Below are positions 55,494 to 64,000 of a stretch of DNA of 64,000 nucleotides, in pieces. The notes beneath the pieces were generated by a model. The model saw only the letters and a list, made by a program, of their open reading frames with translations. It had not been told where the DNA came from and did no database searches. The DNA is taken from contig CM074127.1 in assembly GCA_037178625.1 (NCBI GenBank), forward strand, positions 4,588,001 through 4,652,000, in the 5' to 3' direction. The DNA comes from Skeletonema tropicum. Taxonomy: Eukaryota; Bacillariophyta; Thalassiosirophyceae; Thalassiosirales; Thalassiosiraceae. Numbering within the stretch: position 1 is the stretch's first letter; each line of letters begins with the position of its first letter. The position numbers and the translations under genes are program-made.

Positions 55494-56506
55494 TCACATC
55501 TGATTAGGCTGAAATACCCATTTACCACCGCTATGCTGGCCATTAGAAGAAGGACCGCTTCTTCCTGGACCTCGGCCTGCCTGCTGCGGCGGAGGAGGAG
55601 GCACTTGCATATAGGATTGCGATGGTGGAGGCATCTGCTGTTGCGAAGGCTGTTGATAATGATAGTTGAACGAAGGAGGAGGAGCCCCTGGAGGAGGAGG
55701 ACCGACTGGTGGTTGCTGCCAATTGTGGTAGTTACTGTTGTCTTGATAATGCGACTGGTTTTGCTGATCGTTGCCATTACCTCCGTTCCTTCTCATCTGT
55801 GAATGTCGTACCTGCCCCTTGAACCAACCAGGAGCATCTTCCTTTTCTGCCATCCTCAATGCGTGCTGATGGTTGTAATCCTTATTTCTGTAGTTGCAGC
55901 GGCAGTCCTTCCACTTGTGACTACGGTTGTGACCCGGAAGTTCACAGAGCTTCTCGTCATGATTGAACCTGTTTCCACCATACTGGTTTCCACCCTGTTG
56001 CTGGTTGTTCCGATTGTAATTGTTGCTATTGTTGTTGTATCGTCTCCTCTTGCTCCCCTGATCGTTGTCACCTGATTGCCAGCTCCTCTTGCCACCGCCG
56101 CCATTTCCACGGTTGTTGTAGCGGCTGCCATTCTTAGGGGCTCCACCACCGGAACCTCTACCGCCACTACTTCCATCCTTCTTCTCGAAGCGTGTAAGAT
56201 CTTGGGAAAGGACTAGACCCTTGGCCTTATTCTGCTTGCGCTGGACAGTGGCTACTTGTAAACCAATTTCCTGCATTGACTTGGGATTGGCGCCGTTGTT
56301 GGCGTCATCAAAAATATCATCAAACCCTGCTTCATCAATTTAACAATGTACTCGAGTTCCTCCGGTTTACCAACTGCTTGGGTGACGTAGTTGTGTGCAC
56401 CCGCGACGATTAAGTCTTTCTTGTGTCCCTCATAGATGGTGCTCTTGAGGTCGAGGATGATTCTTGAAAATCTAACTGGTGTGGTTCTTGCTTCTGGTAG
56501 TTCCAT
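55494..56506 (-). CDS. gag: Gag, interrupted by one frameshift
   Basis: Begins MELPEARTTPVRFSRIILDL (ATG at 56506). After EYIVKL the frame must move by -1 near 56336-56342 to continue FDDIFDDANNGANPKSMQEI. The C-terminal half is basic, Gly/Asn/Arg-rich and Pro/Gln-rich, suited to nucleic-acid binding, with a zinc-knuckle-like C-x4-H-x3-H-x4-C (CELPGHNRSHKWKDC), a CHHC variant rather than the usual CCHC. It ends FQPNQM then TGA at 55496-55494. The shift does not sit on a standard slippery heptamer, so a one-base lesion or consensus error in the AAA run is more likely than programmed frameshifting. Confidence 0.8.
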
Positions 56507-56557
56507 TTTTGACAGTGATCGTATTTAACAATGTGTTTTGGTGCTGATATATATCAA

Positions 56558-56776
56558 TGACCTACTTGGCTGTATACAGTAAGATTGAAGTGTTCTAACT
56601 AAGAGATTATAATTATTCTACGGAGGCACCGGTGTCATGGTACCGAAGTTGATGAGTTGATTGAAGTTACAACTGTGAGGAAGAAGGCGACGTGGTAGAA
56701 GACACGCACGTGCAAGTAGATAGAAAAGCTCGATACATAAATACTGTACTATGCCAGTACTCTCTGTACCTCGTCA
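56558..56776 (-). repeat. 5' LTR
   Basis: 219 bp, identical to the 3' LTR. In element orientation the sequence just inside is TTGATATATATCAGCACC; no TGG-initiated tRNA primer-binding site is visible at the usual position. Confidence 0.95.
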
Positions 56777-57645
56777 GTTTAATGGGTCACTAGAAGCGGC
56801 TCATTACTATAATGTCGACGATAGATACGATTTGGCTCAGACTGGTACTGCTGGCCAACTCACACTGGACCTCTCATCTATATCAGCTAAGAGACTGTAG
56901 CATCGCTTCTACGCACGCCAGCCGTCTGAGCAGTGCTAATGTGCTTGTGTAGTATCTGGGTTGATTATAATGGGTCACTAGAAGCGGCTCTTGCGCGTAT
57001 TGACTATGATAGATACGATTTGGCTCTGACTGGTACTGCTGGCCAGCTCACACTGGACCTCTTATATCAGCCACCAGACTGTAGCATCGCTTCTACGCAC
57101 GCCAGCCGTCTGAGCAGTGCTAATGTGCTTGTTTAGCATCTGGGTTGAGTTGAATGGGTTAATAGAAGCGGCTCATTACTATAATGTCGACGATAGATCT
57201 ATTTACTTGGCTCAGACTGGTACTGCTGGCCAGCTCACACTGGACCTTTCATCTCCTTTCATCTATATCAGCTAAGAGACTGTAGCATCGCTTCTACGCA
57301 CGCCAGCCGTCTGCGCAGTGCTAGTATGCTTGTGTAGTATCTGGGTTGAGTTTAATGGGTCAATAAAAGCGGCTCATTTCTATAATATTGACGATAGATA
57401 CGATTTGGCTCAGATTGGTACTACTGGCCAGCTCACACTGGACCTCTCATCTATATCAGCTACGAGACTGTAGCATCGCTTCTACGCACGCCAGCCGTCT
57501 GAGCAGTGCTAATGTGCTTGTGTAGTATCTGGGTTGAGTTTAATGGGTCACTAGAAGCGGCTCATTACTATAATGTCAACGATAGATACGATTTGGCTCA
57601 GACTGGTACTGCTGGCCAGCTCACACTGGACCTCTCATTTTAGCT
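56777..57645 (+). repeat. Satellite array 2, right part (~4.7 monomers)
   Basis: Resumes the interrupted monomer with GTTTAATGGGTC (target duplication at 56777-56781) and follows the order of monomers at about 45250-46297, with internal losses. It ends in the same unique sequence (TTTTAGCTTCCAGCTTGTAG) that ends array 1. Confidence 0.92.
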
Positions 57646-58071
57646 TCCAGCTTGTAGCGACGGCTTTAATCAAGACGTGGTAGAATGCGTTGCTTCTTCC
57701 TATCTATCGCTGGAACTCTTTCTTCTTGTCTTTCATCTTTGTGATGTATAATGGGTCAGTAGTTGCGGCTGATGAAGGCTTCATCCATGCTGTGTTTTTG
57801 TTTTTTCTATTTGTGCTCTCATTAGGACATCTACGAGGTCGTATTGTAAAGTAGCGGGTTTAGTGTTTGCTGCTCATTATTCTTAGCTACTTCTGAAGTT
57901 GATTTTTCACAACTACGAGACTCTATCAAGACAATTGTGGATAGTTAGTTGCAAAAATAGTGGAAGTTCAATCTTAATGTCCAGTTATTCACAATTGGGT
58001 AGTGTATTTTTTCAATGATTTCTTCTCCTCGTCCATTCTAATTATACAATCGTGCCTTCGTTCATGATACC
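57646..58071. other. 3' flank of the CDPK gene, duplicated at 46298-46722
   Basis: 426 bp non-coding sequence downstream of the kinase stop codon, nearly identical in both copies (one visible C/T difference near 57718). No gene seen; probably 3' UTR and terminator region. Confidence 0.6.
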
Positions 58072-60789
58072 CTAAGCAGTTTCACTAAAAACAGACTCAA
58101 ACTCTGAAAAATTAACCTCGCCTGTTCCACTCAAGTCTAATGAACTTAACAATAGAGCTCTTTTGATAAGAGTAGAAGCAATCACGTTAGAGAAAAGTTA
58201 TCAGCATTTTGTTCAGGAAAAGAGAAGTGGAAACTTACAGGTCTTTGTCTGAGAATGCCATGCCAAGGTTTTTCATCAAATTGTGTATTTCAGATGCATC
58301 TAAAGTTCCTGACCTATCAACATCAACCTCATCGAAAGCTTCCTTGAGCTGGTCTCTATGCGGAAAAGACTTTTTTCTTTGAAGAACCATAGCTCTTCGA
58401 AACTCTTGACGGAGTGCAAGATGTTTTAGTGTATCTTGAAGCTCAGGATAATTGTCAGCCAGCTGTTGCAACTTTTCGTATGACATACTTTGCACCACGC
58501 ATGTGTCGGCTTTGCAAACTGCAGCTGCTTTTCTGTTTCGCTTGAGGACATGTGACTGAACTCCAAAAAGGCGTCCCTTTTTTACTGTGTATATTTTGTG
58601 TTCAGCAGCGTTGATATCAACGATGCCCTCCTTGACAATAAAGGCATCTCGAGGCACCTGACCGTTATCAAAAATGATATCCCCTTTTTTGTAGGTCTTT
58701 TCGACCATGTCTCCGTGTCTTTTCATAATACTAGCAGCTCGGCCAAATCTCTCTGTGTTTGCCTTCTCTCTCAATTTTAAGCCAAAAATAGAACCCTTCA
58801 TGATATGTTTTTCAAACAATGTCTTGTCCATCTTGATCACATTAACTGGAGTGGTGCAGGTAATAGTTGTTTTCCTCGTCCTGCCTAAAATGCCACCCTT
58901 GCCAAAGTAGGCACCCGGGCCTTTCTTTGTACGAAAGCCATCTTTTGTTGTCACTTCAATGGTGCCGCTGTTGATGAAGTACACAAAATCCCCGTCATCA
59001 CCTTCCTTGTATATAACATGACCTCTTGGAAAATATACACTCTTCAGATTTTCACCAACCAAATCCGTAAAATTAGTGAACGACATTTTATCATCTCCTT
59101 CCTCTCGACTTATGTCTCGTTTCGTGGTTGACCTACGGATCAATTGAGACGTTGGCAGCGATTTTAGATCTTTCTTTGATAGAAAGCCTTTTTTGTCTTT
59201 GTCTATATGATCAAACGCTCGTTCAAGAAGAGGAGTATGCTTCTTGTCTTTTGGCTCTAACTGAATGTCAGCTTCCTCATCATCCTGATCTGAGAATAAA
59301 AGAAGACTTTCGATAACGGACTTCTCAAGCCCTGATTTGTAGCGCTGCACCTGCTTGAGACGTTTCACGGAATCTTCAATTACCTCCTCTCGTGCTGTTT
59401 CCCCGGTGACCCAAGGATGGTGCAACATCTCGAAAGCAGTCATTCGCTTCTTCGGATCGGGATCCATCAACCTAGTCAGTAAATCGATTGCTGACTCAGA
59501 TATGTCAACTTCAAACGAACAGTCCTTAAGCGGAGGTCGGCGTTGCTCCTTGATGCGCCTTCCAATTTCTTCATCCGTTGCATCACAGTCTAAATCAAAG
59601 GGGTGTCTTCCCAGAAGCATAGTGAAAATAATAACTGCAGTAATGCATGCATGCAGTAATGATGATGTCAGTAGGAGATAACAACATCACAACGAACGTG
59701 GTACAATTGTTGCCAATAATACTCACCTCCCAACGCCCACATATCTACAGATGGATCAATATCAATACTTTCATTATCAAAAGCCTCTGGAGGACAATAG
59801 GCAGTAGTAGCACCATCTTCATGGGTAAGCTTTCTAGGAGGTAGCCTGGTGCCAGAAAGCTCCTCCTCTGGATGAGATAGCACCTCAGAACATCCAAAGT
59901 CAATCAACTTCACCATAAAGTCAGCACGATTCTTCTGAAGTATGTAATTTCGAAGCATGATGTTCTCAGGTTTCAAATCTGCATGAACAACCCCAATACC
60001 GTGGCAAAAGTCAAGCGCAGAAGCTACTTGTCTCACTAATCGACTCGCATCTGCTTCAGAGTATGCTCCATGTTGAATTAGATGATAAAACATCTCGCCA
60101 CCATCAACCAAATCAAAAACAAGTAAATAATCATCTTCTTCATCAAAATTTTCTTTCAACATACAAATGTTTGGATGTCCACCATTCGCTCGTAGATGCA
60201 ACAGCGCATTCATCTCTCGTTGAAATTCTGTATTCTGTGTGTATTCCTTGGGAATTTTCTTTAGCGCATACTTTTCTCCAGTCGCTCTGTCTCGGCATAG
60301 ATACACATCTCCGTAGGCTCCTGATCCCAGTGGATTATCAAAGTCAACTTCATACAAAGAGAAGAAGGAGCGCGCGACAGCCTCCTTTGACATGCGTTTG
60401 GAAGTTACGGAGCGTTGGAGACGCAAATCATGGTCCGGTAAGAGATGAAACCTTGTTGTGTCGTGCTCACATTGTGCAGAGGTCAACGGGGCGAATGGGC
60501 GACTGCCAATTGAATTACTTGAGCCCCAATTAGTAAAGAATGAGTTCTGCTCCGTCGGAGCAGTTGTGTCTGGTTTTGTTTGTGCGGTATCTAGATCGGA
60601 GCAGCCACATTTTGCAGCGCCTTCATCATCGTCGTGCCCTATTCTTTCGTACGCCAAGGCAATCATTAAGAGTGCGACCGCTGCCGATGAAGAATTTGAA
60701 ATAGCATTACTAGCTGCAACTGCCGGATTGGAAGTCATCGTGAGCTTGGATGCTCTCCGCCGAGAAGCTGATCGGAGTGCATTAAACAT
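58072..60789 (-). CDS. Calcium-dependent protein kinase with two cyclic-nucleotide-binding-like domains
   Basis: Three exons, 59727-60789, 58239-59634 and 58072-58159 (introns 92 and 79 nt, GT-AG), give 848 residues in frame. Kinase: GSGAYGDVYL, YALKKIP (Lys), VVHADLKPENIML (HAD instead of HRD, so non-RD), LIDFGCS and, across intron 1, VDMWALGVIIFTMLLGRHPF. Next comes an EF-hand-like loop (DHIDKDKKGFLSKKD), then two CNB folds: YFPRGHVIYKEGDDGDFVYF ... YFGKGGILGRTRKTTIT, and KGDIIFDNGQVPRDAFIVKE ... LFGVQSHVLKRNRKAAAV. Both lack the Glu of the FGE cassette, so nucleotide binding is uncertain. Two C-terminal EF-hands follow (DEVDVDRSGTLDASE; LDLSGTGEVNFSE, completed by exon 3). Predicted Ser/Thr kinase integrating Ca2+ and possibly cyclic nucleotides. 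Confidence 0.9.
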
Positions 60790-61370
60790 GATGATGATAA
60801 TATACAGCTGCTACCACCAAGTTTGTTACCCCTTCTTTTCTTACTAAGTACGATATCCGTTAAATTATCAACAACGTTGCAAAAAATGAACCTGTTACCA
60901 TACCTGCATGCAAAAGTAATAAGTATCTTTTGGCCAGCTGCAAGCTGCATCAATGTCACAGTTGTCCAGAAGAAGAAGTGCGGCAGCAGGCAGCACTTTG
61001 AAAAGAGCCGAAGATAATAAAGGGTCTATCTTCTATCTTGGGTCTTGGTTGGGAAAATCGGGACATTGCACAGAGACATAGGGGGGCGCCCTCTTTTACA
61101 GAGACGACGAGAAGAGAACCCAAGCTATTTCTCGAGAGAATGCCCCCTCCCCCCTATTTCTCTCGCCAATTTTATGATCGTATCTTTCTGTTCAAGAGCT
61201 AGCCCGCCAAAAGTATCTTTGATGCCTCTCACTTGCCATCAAAGAAGCCTTCCCCTGACATCTCTAAAGATCACGTACAGAACACCATAACTACACCATA
61301 TCTTTCGCAACAACACTACTACTACTACTTCTAATAGCTCCTAAACCAAGTTATCTCAATTGAAATCAAG
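60790..61370. promoter_or_regulatory. Shared upstream region of the CDPK and a small-protein gene
   Basis: 581 bp between divergent start codons. A G-run (61081-61086) and a C-rich block (61142-61156) are present; a CTACTACTACTACTT repeat (61314-61330) lies in the probable 5' UTR of the small gene. No gene seen. Confidence 0.35.
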
Positions 61371-61954
61371 ATGTCTGAAGAAGGTGAGCGGGAGATAAGA
61401 ATCTGCTTGAACTTGTGTATCTGTTATCATGTGATCGGGCAAGGTGTGATTCTTCATAACTTCAACGTGGGATTACCCAGCAGCCTTGATGTTGATGCAT
61501 CCCATCATTGATGTTCATTGAGATCTATTTGCCACTTATGTTGCATATAGAAACAATCAGGCGAGAGTTCGTCTCAATGAATGCGGCTCGGACGGCAACA
61601 TATATCTTATGCATAAACACTGCCTTCTCACTTCTTTCTTCTGCTTGCAATCCGCCCTGGTAATCTCACGGAAACGTCCAAACAAAAAACTATCAATCAA
61701 CAGAATACACGTTAGATAAATGCAAAATGTTGGCTGAAAAGGTGAGCAACGCAGCTGATCTACCCTACGCATGCAAAAAATATCCCGAAGCTGTGAAAGC
61801 AGCCTCCCTTAAACGTTCGGGGACCAAGAAAGCAGCCTATGAGGGTATGCAGGGAGGACTTGCGGCGCAGGCGTCAAAGGCTTCGGGGAGAGAGTCTCAT
61901 GCACAAATTCAGAGGAGGTTGACCAATTCTCGTCGTTTCACCAAAACACCTTAA
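61371..61954 (+). CDS. Small basic protein of unknown function
   Basis: Exon 1 (61371-61383) encodes MSEE plus one base; a 320 nt GT-AG intron (61384-61703, donor GTGAGC, acceptor CAACAG) follows; exon 2 (61704-61954) completes an 87-residue frame: MSEEEYTLDKCKMLAEKVSN, then LPYACKKYPEAVKAASLKRS and QIQRRLTNSRRFTKTP. It is Ala/Lys/Arg-rich, probably helical, with no signal or membrane segment. I do not recognise the family. The in-frame junction supports the model; alternatively translation may start at the Met at 61727. Confidence 0.55.
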
Positions 61955-62347
61955 ATCTGGCTGTGAGGGACTGATGAGGATTTTAGACGCGGAGGATATC
62001 AGACTTCGATGGAGTGAGAAGTGATGTTTCCCATTTGATGTGGGATGATGGCGGTAAGCTGAGGGGAAGCGGTGACAGAATTAGATCTCGTAGTAAATTA
62101 TTGGGGACCTGTTTAATTAATAGTATTTGATTAGGGGTTATGATGTATGTTGGCATATTATGATATAGCTGAGTGAAAGTATCGTTCTCTCTGTTATCTG
62201 TTACTACTCTCCCCGTACCTAAGTTGTCTTCACAAGAAAGTTCTGATTACTATTCGTTATTGTAAGTGTCCCGTTATGCTTTTGATTTACAATACAGATT
62301 CAAGACTGAGCTTCAGGTCCCCCTACCATACATTACTTATATATATT
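61955..62347. other. Convergent intergenic region
   Basis: 393 bp between two stop codons; AT-rich toward the right (TATATATATTTT near 62338-62349). 3' flanks only; no gene seen. Confidence 0.45.
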
Positions 62348-64000
62348 TTAGTCAACCTTGATGGTGCTGAAAATCTTACGCACAAACCACAAACTGACTA
62401 AAGCTCCCATACTTCCAGTCACTAAGAACAAGGCTGAACTGATGAGGAACATGTATCCAAAGTACAGCAAATAAGTGATGAGCATCCTCGATGCTTCAAG
62501 ACTCTTGAACCAGAACGCACTGTAGATGAAGGTGTACCCAGCAATACTTCCCGATGAAAGGAAGGTGAACCACCACCACCTATGATTTTCGGCGCATAGC
62601 TGGTAGTAGCAAAGGAGAACAGTAACCTTCTGAGACGGTGATGAGAAGAATTACGTAGACTCCGAGAGTGAACCCGAAGACGTAGTAAAATTGGTCCATC
62701 CACAGCGATGTCATGATGAAGAATAGCTCGACGTAGGCAGCAGCGAATGGGACCATACCTGCCAAAAGAATTGCCGTGATAGGCTTCATGAACGGTTGTT
62801 TGTTCAGGAATGGCACGGGCAATTGTAGAAGTCACAGTTGGGAAGGAGATCGCCTCTTCTTTGTAACCAAAGTAAGCTCCAAGGAAGACAAGAGGGATGG
62901 AAACGCAGCACCACATGGCAGCGACGATTACCAAATCCAAAAATGGAACACTAGCCGTGGAGCGGAAGAATGCCAATATTGTGTTGAAGAAGATGAACGT
63001 GAAGAAGCACAAGCCAGGGAATCCAGTTGCCGTAAATAGTGTGCAAAGCTGCCACTGACGTCCACGGAAATGATTTGTACAATCTGCTTGAAACATATCC
63101 AGCGAGACACCCGCAAAGCATGTAAAAGACCAAAACGGAAGTCATCAAACTTCCACGACGAGCGGGGCTTAAAAAGCCAACTGCCGCAAGGAGGATGGTG
63201 GACAAACCCGGAAACACCAATTTGTACACCCGATCCAACCAAGATGCAGTAAGCCATTGGCCAGTTTTGTGGGGGACGGAAGACATCGGCATGTACCAAT
63301 TTCCAGCCACTCTCTTCCGCTTCCTCCTCCTTCTCTTCGTCGGTAAGTGCTGCCATCGCATTGTATCCAGCAATATCCCTGCGAAGGTTACGCACCAAAA
63401 TGGAGACAACCAACAAGGAAAGGAACAACACCACCAAAATTGAGTTTGTAATCGAATACCAGTGTACCTGTGCTGGAACCATGTGATCCTCACTCAAATA
63501 AACATCCCACCTCGAAGCCCAAGCAGTCTCCGAATACCTCCACATCACATCATAAGTGTAGATAATATTTTCTCCGGGCCTAACTCGTTGGAAATCACCA
63601 ATATTACTACGATCGGCATGCTGATTGGCAATGCACGTATCAAGAGGCTTGGTAAATCCATCACTTGAAACACCATCCCACTGAAATCCGCCGGCATAGT
63701 GATGATTGATACTCATGGGCTCGACGGCGAATCCAACGACGCGATGTCCCTCCTTCCCCTCGGGATTGTGGTACTCCAAAATAATGTTAACATGGTTGAA
63801 CACAAAAGCCTCGGGAGAATCCTGGGTAATAAATCCGAATGGGAAATCCTCCTGCATAGTGAGTTTGATGATGTCCTGTTCCTGTCAAACCAACACTAGC
63901 TCCGGGCAAGTTATCAATGATCCAATTATTGTGGTACCCATATTTGATGTGAGTAGCTAGGCTCTTCGCCTCAATTGGAGTAAGAGTAACTTGACACAAT
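62348..64000 (-). CDS. Nonaspanin (TM9SF) membrane protein, 5' partial, five frameshifts
   Basis: Runs off the right edge, so the N-terminus is missing. The lumenal part shows NNWIIDNLPGASVGLTG, FPFGFI, HVNIILEYH and PGENIIYTYDVMW. Membrane helices follow: SILVVLFLSLLVVSILV; then PMAYCILVGSGVQIGV, LSPARRGSLMTSVLVFYM, FRGRQWQLCTLFTATGFPGL, LAGMVPFAAAYVELFFIMTS, YYVFGFTLGVYVILLITVSE and the last pair, ending STIKVD (the KxD Golgi-retention motif of the family). Single-base shifts near 63880, 63213, 63067, 62800 and 62626 break the frame, but the order and identity of blocks are full TM9SF. Nonaspanins act in endosome/Golgi sorting of membrane proteins. The distribution of indels suggests consensus error rather than decay. 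Confidence 0.85.

Larger units (their letters stand above)
51229..56776 (-). mobile_element. Ty3/gypsy LTR retrotransposon inserted in the satellite
   Basis: 5,548 bp element on the minus strand with 219 bp LTRs that appear identical base for base, beginning TG and ending CA. It is flanked by a 5 bp target duplication GTTTA (51224-51228 and 56777-56781). Internal order gag - protease - reverse transcriptase - RNase H - integrase is that of Ty3/gypsy (Metaviridae-type). The interrupted monomer lines up with an uninterrupted one at 44965-44975. Identical LTRs indicate a recent insertion. Confidence 0.95.
48626..59970. repeat. Tandem segmental duplication, copy 2 (includes later insertion)
   Basis: Second copy of 42174-48620, here continuous with the intact CDPK gene beyond 59970. 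It differs from copy 1 by the 5.55 kb retrotransposon, loss of about three to four monomers' worth of satellite, and a few point differences. Confidence 0.85.

Noticed and set aside
40560..57645. CRISPR array
   Set aside because: Whole 184-188 bp monomers repeat without unique spacers, in a eukaryotic genome.
1..64000. tRNA or rRNA genes
   Set aside because: No GGTTCRANNCC arm with matching acceptor stem and no rRNA-like conserved block was seen by eye; a covariance search could overturn this.

Overview
This is a nuclear window from a stramenopile alga, most probably a centric diatom (inference). Genes carry short GT-AG introns of about 80-120 nt, and several proteins begin with a signal peptide followed by a plastid-type AF/GF motif. 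Mixed in are a SOUL haem-binding protein, a strawberry-notch helicase, a nonaspanin, a PP2C with cyclic-nucleotide domains, a calcium-dependent kinase with cyclic-nucleotide domains, and a Ty3/gypsy element.

Layout. 1-20.3 kb is ordinary gene-dense sequence: a purple acid phosphatase (5' end outside the window), a mitochondrial PPR protein, an aquaporin-like membrane protein, a tubulin-tyrosine-ligase-like enzyme, an ER-lumenal DnaJ ending in KDEL, a decayed zinc-finger gene, a homeodomain protein, a plastid DUF1997-like protein and an acyl-anchored PP2C with two CNB domains, whose two small 5' exons I rebuilt. 22-31 kb holds an ABC-transporter-like gene, GAR1, a membrane protein, a SOUL protein and the 3' end of strawberry notch. 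All are interrupted by single-base indels; because GAR1 is normally essential, local consensus error is as likely as pseudogenisation. 31-37.6 kb holds the rest of strawberry notch and an M3 oligopeptidase with a plastid-type leader.

38.6-57.6 kb is repeat territory: six short hairpin repeats whose stems differ by paired changes, a pair of ~630 bp direct repeats, then a satellite of ~184-188 bp monomers (about 30 copies in array 1 and about 19 in array 2). A ~6.45 kb block containing part of the satellite and the 3' half of a CDPK gene is tandemly duplicated. The first CDPK copy (46.7-48.6 kb) is truncated and frameshifted; the second (58.1-60.8 kb) is complete. A 5,548 bp Ty3/gypsy element with identical 219 bp LTRs and a GTTTA target duplication sits inside the second satellite array; the matching empty site survives in array 1.

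61-64 kb holds a small basic protein gene and a nonaspanin (TM9SF) running off the right edge, again with single-base frameshifts.

The most distinctive biology is a kinase (Ca2+ EF-hands plus two CNB folds) and a PP2C phosphatase (two CNB folds, MGC acylation signal), about 38 kb apart, that could both respond to cyclic nucleotides, together with the satellite/duplication/retrotransposon complex around the kinase.
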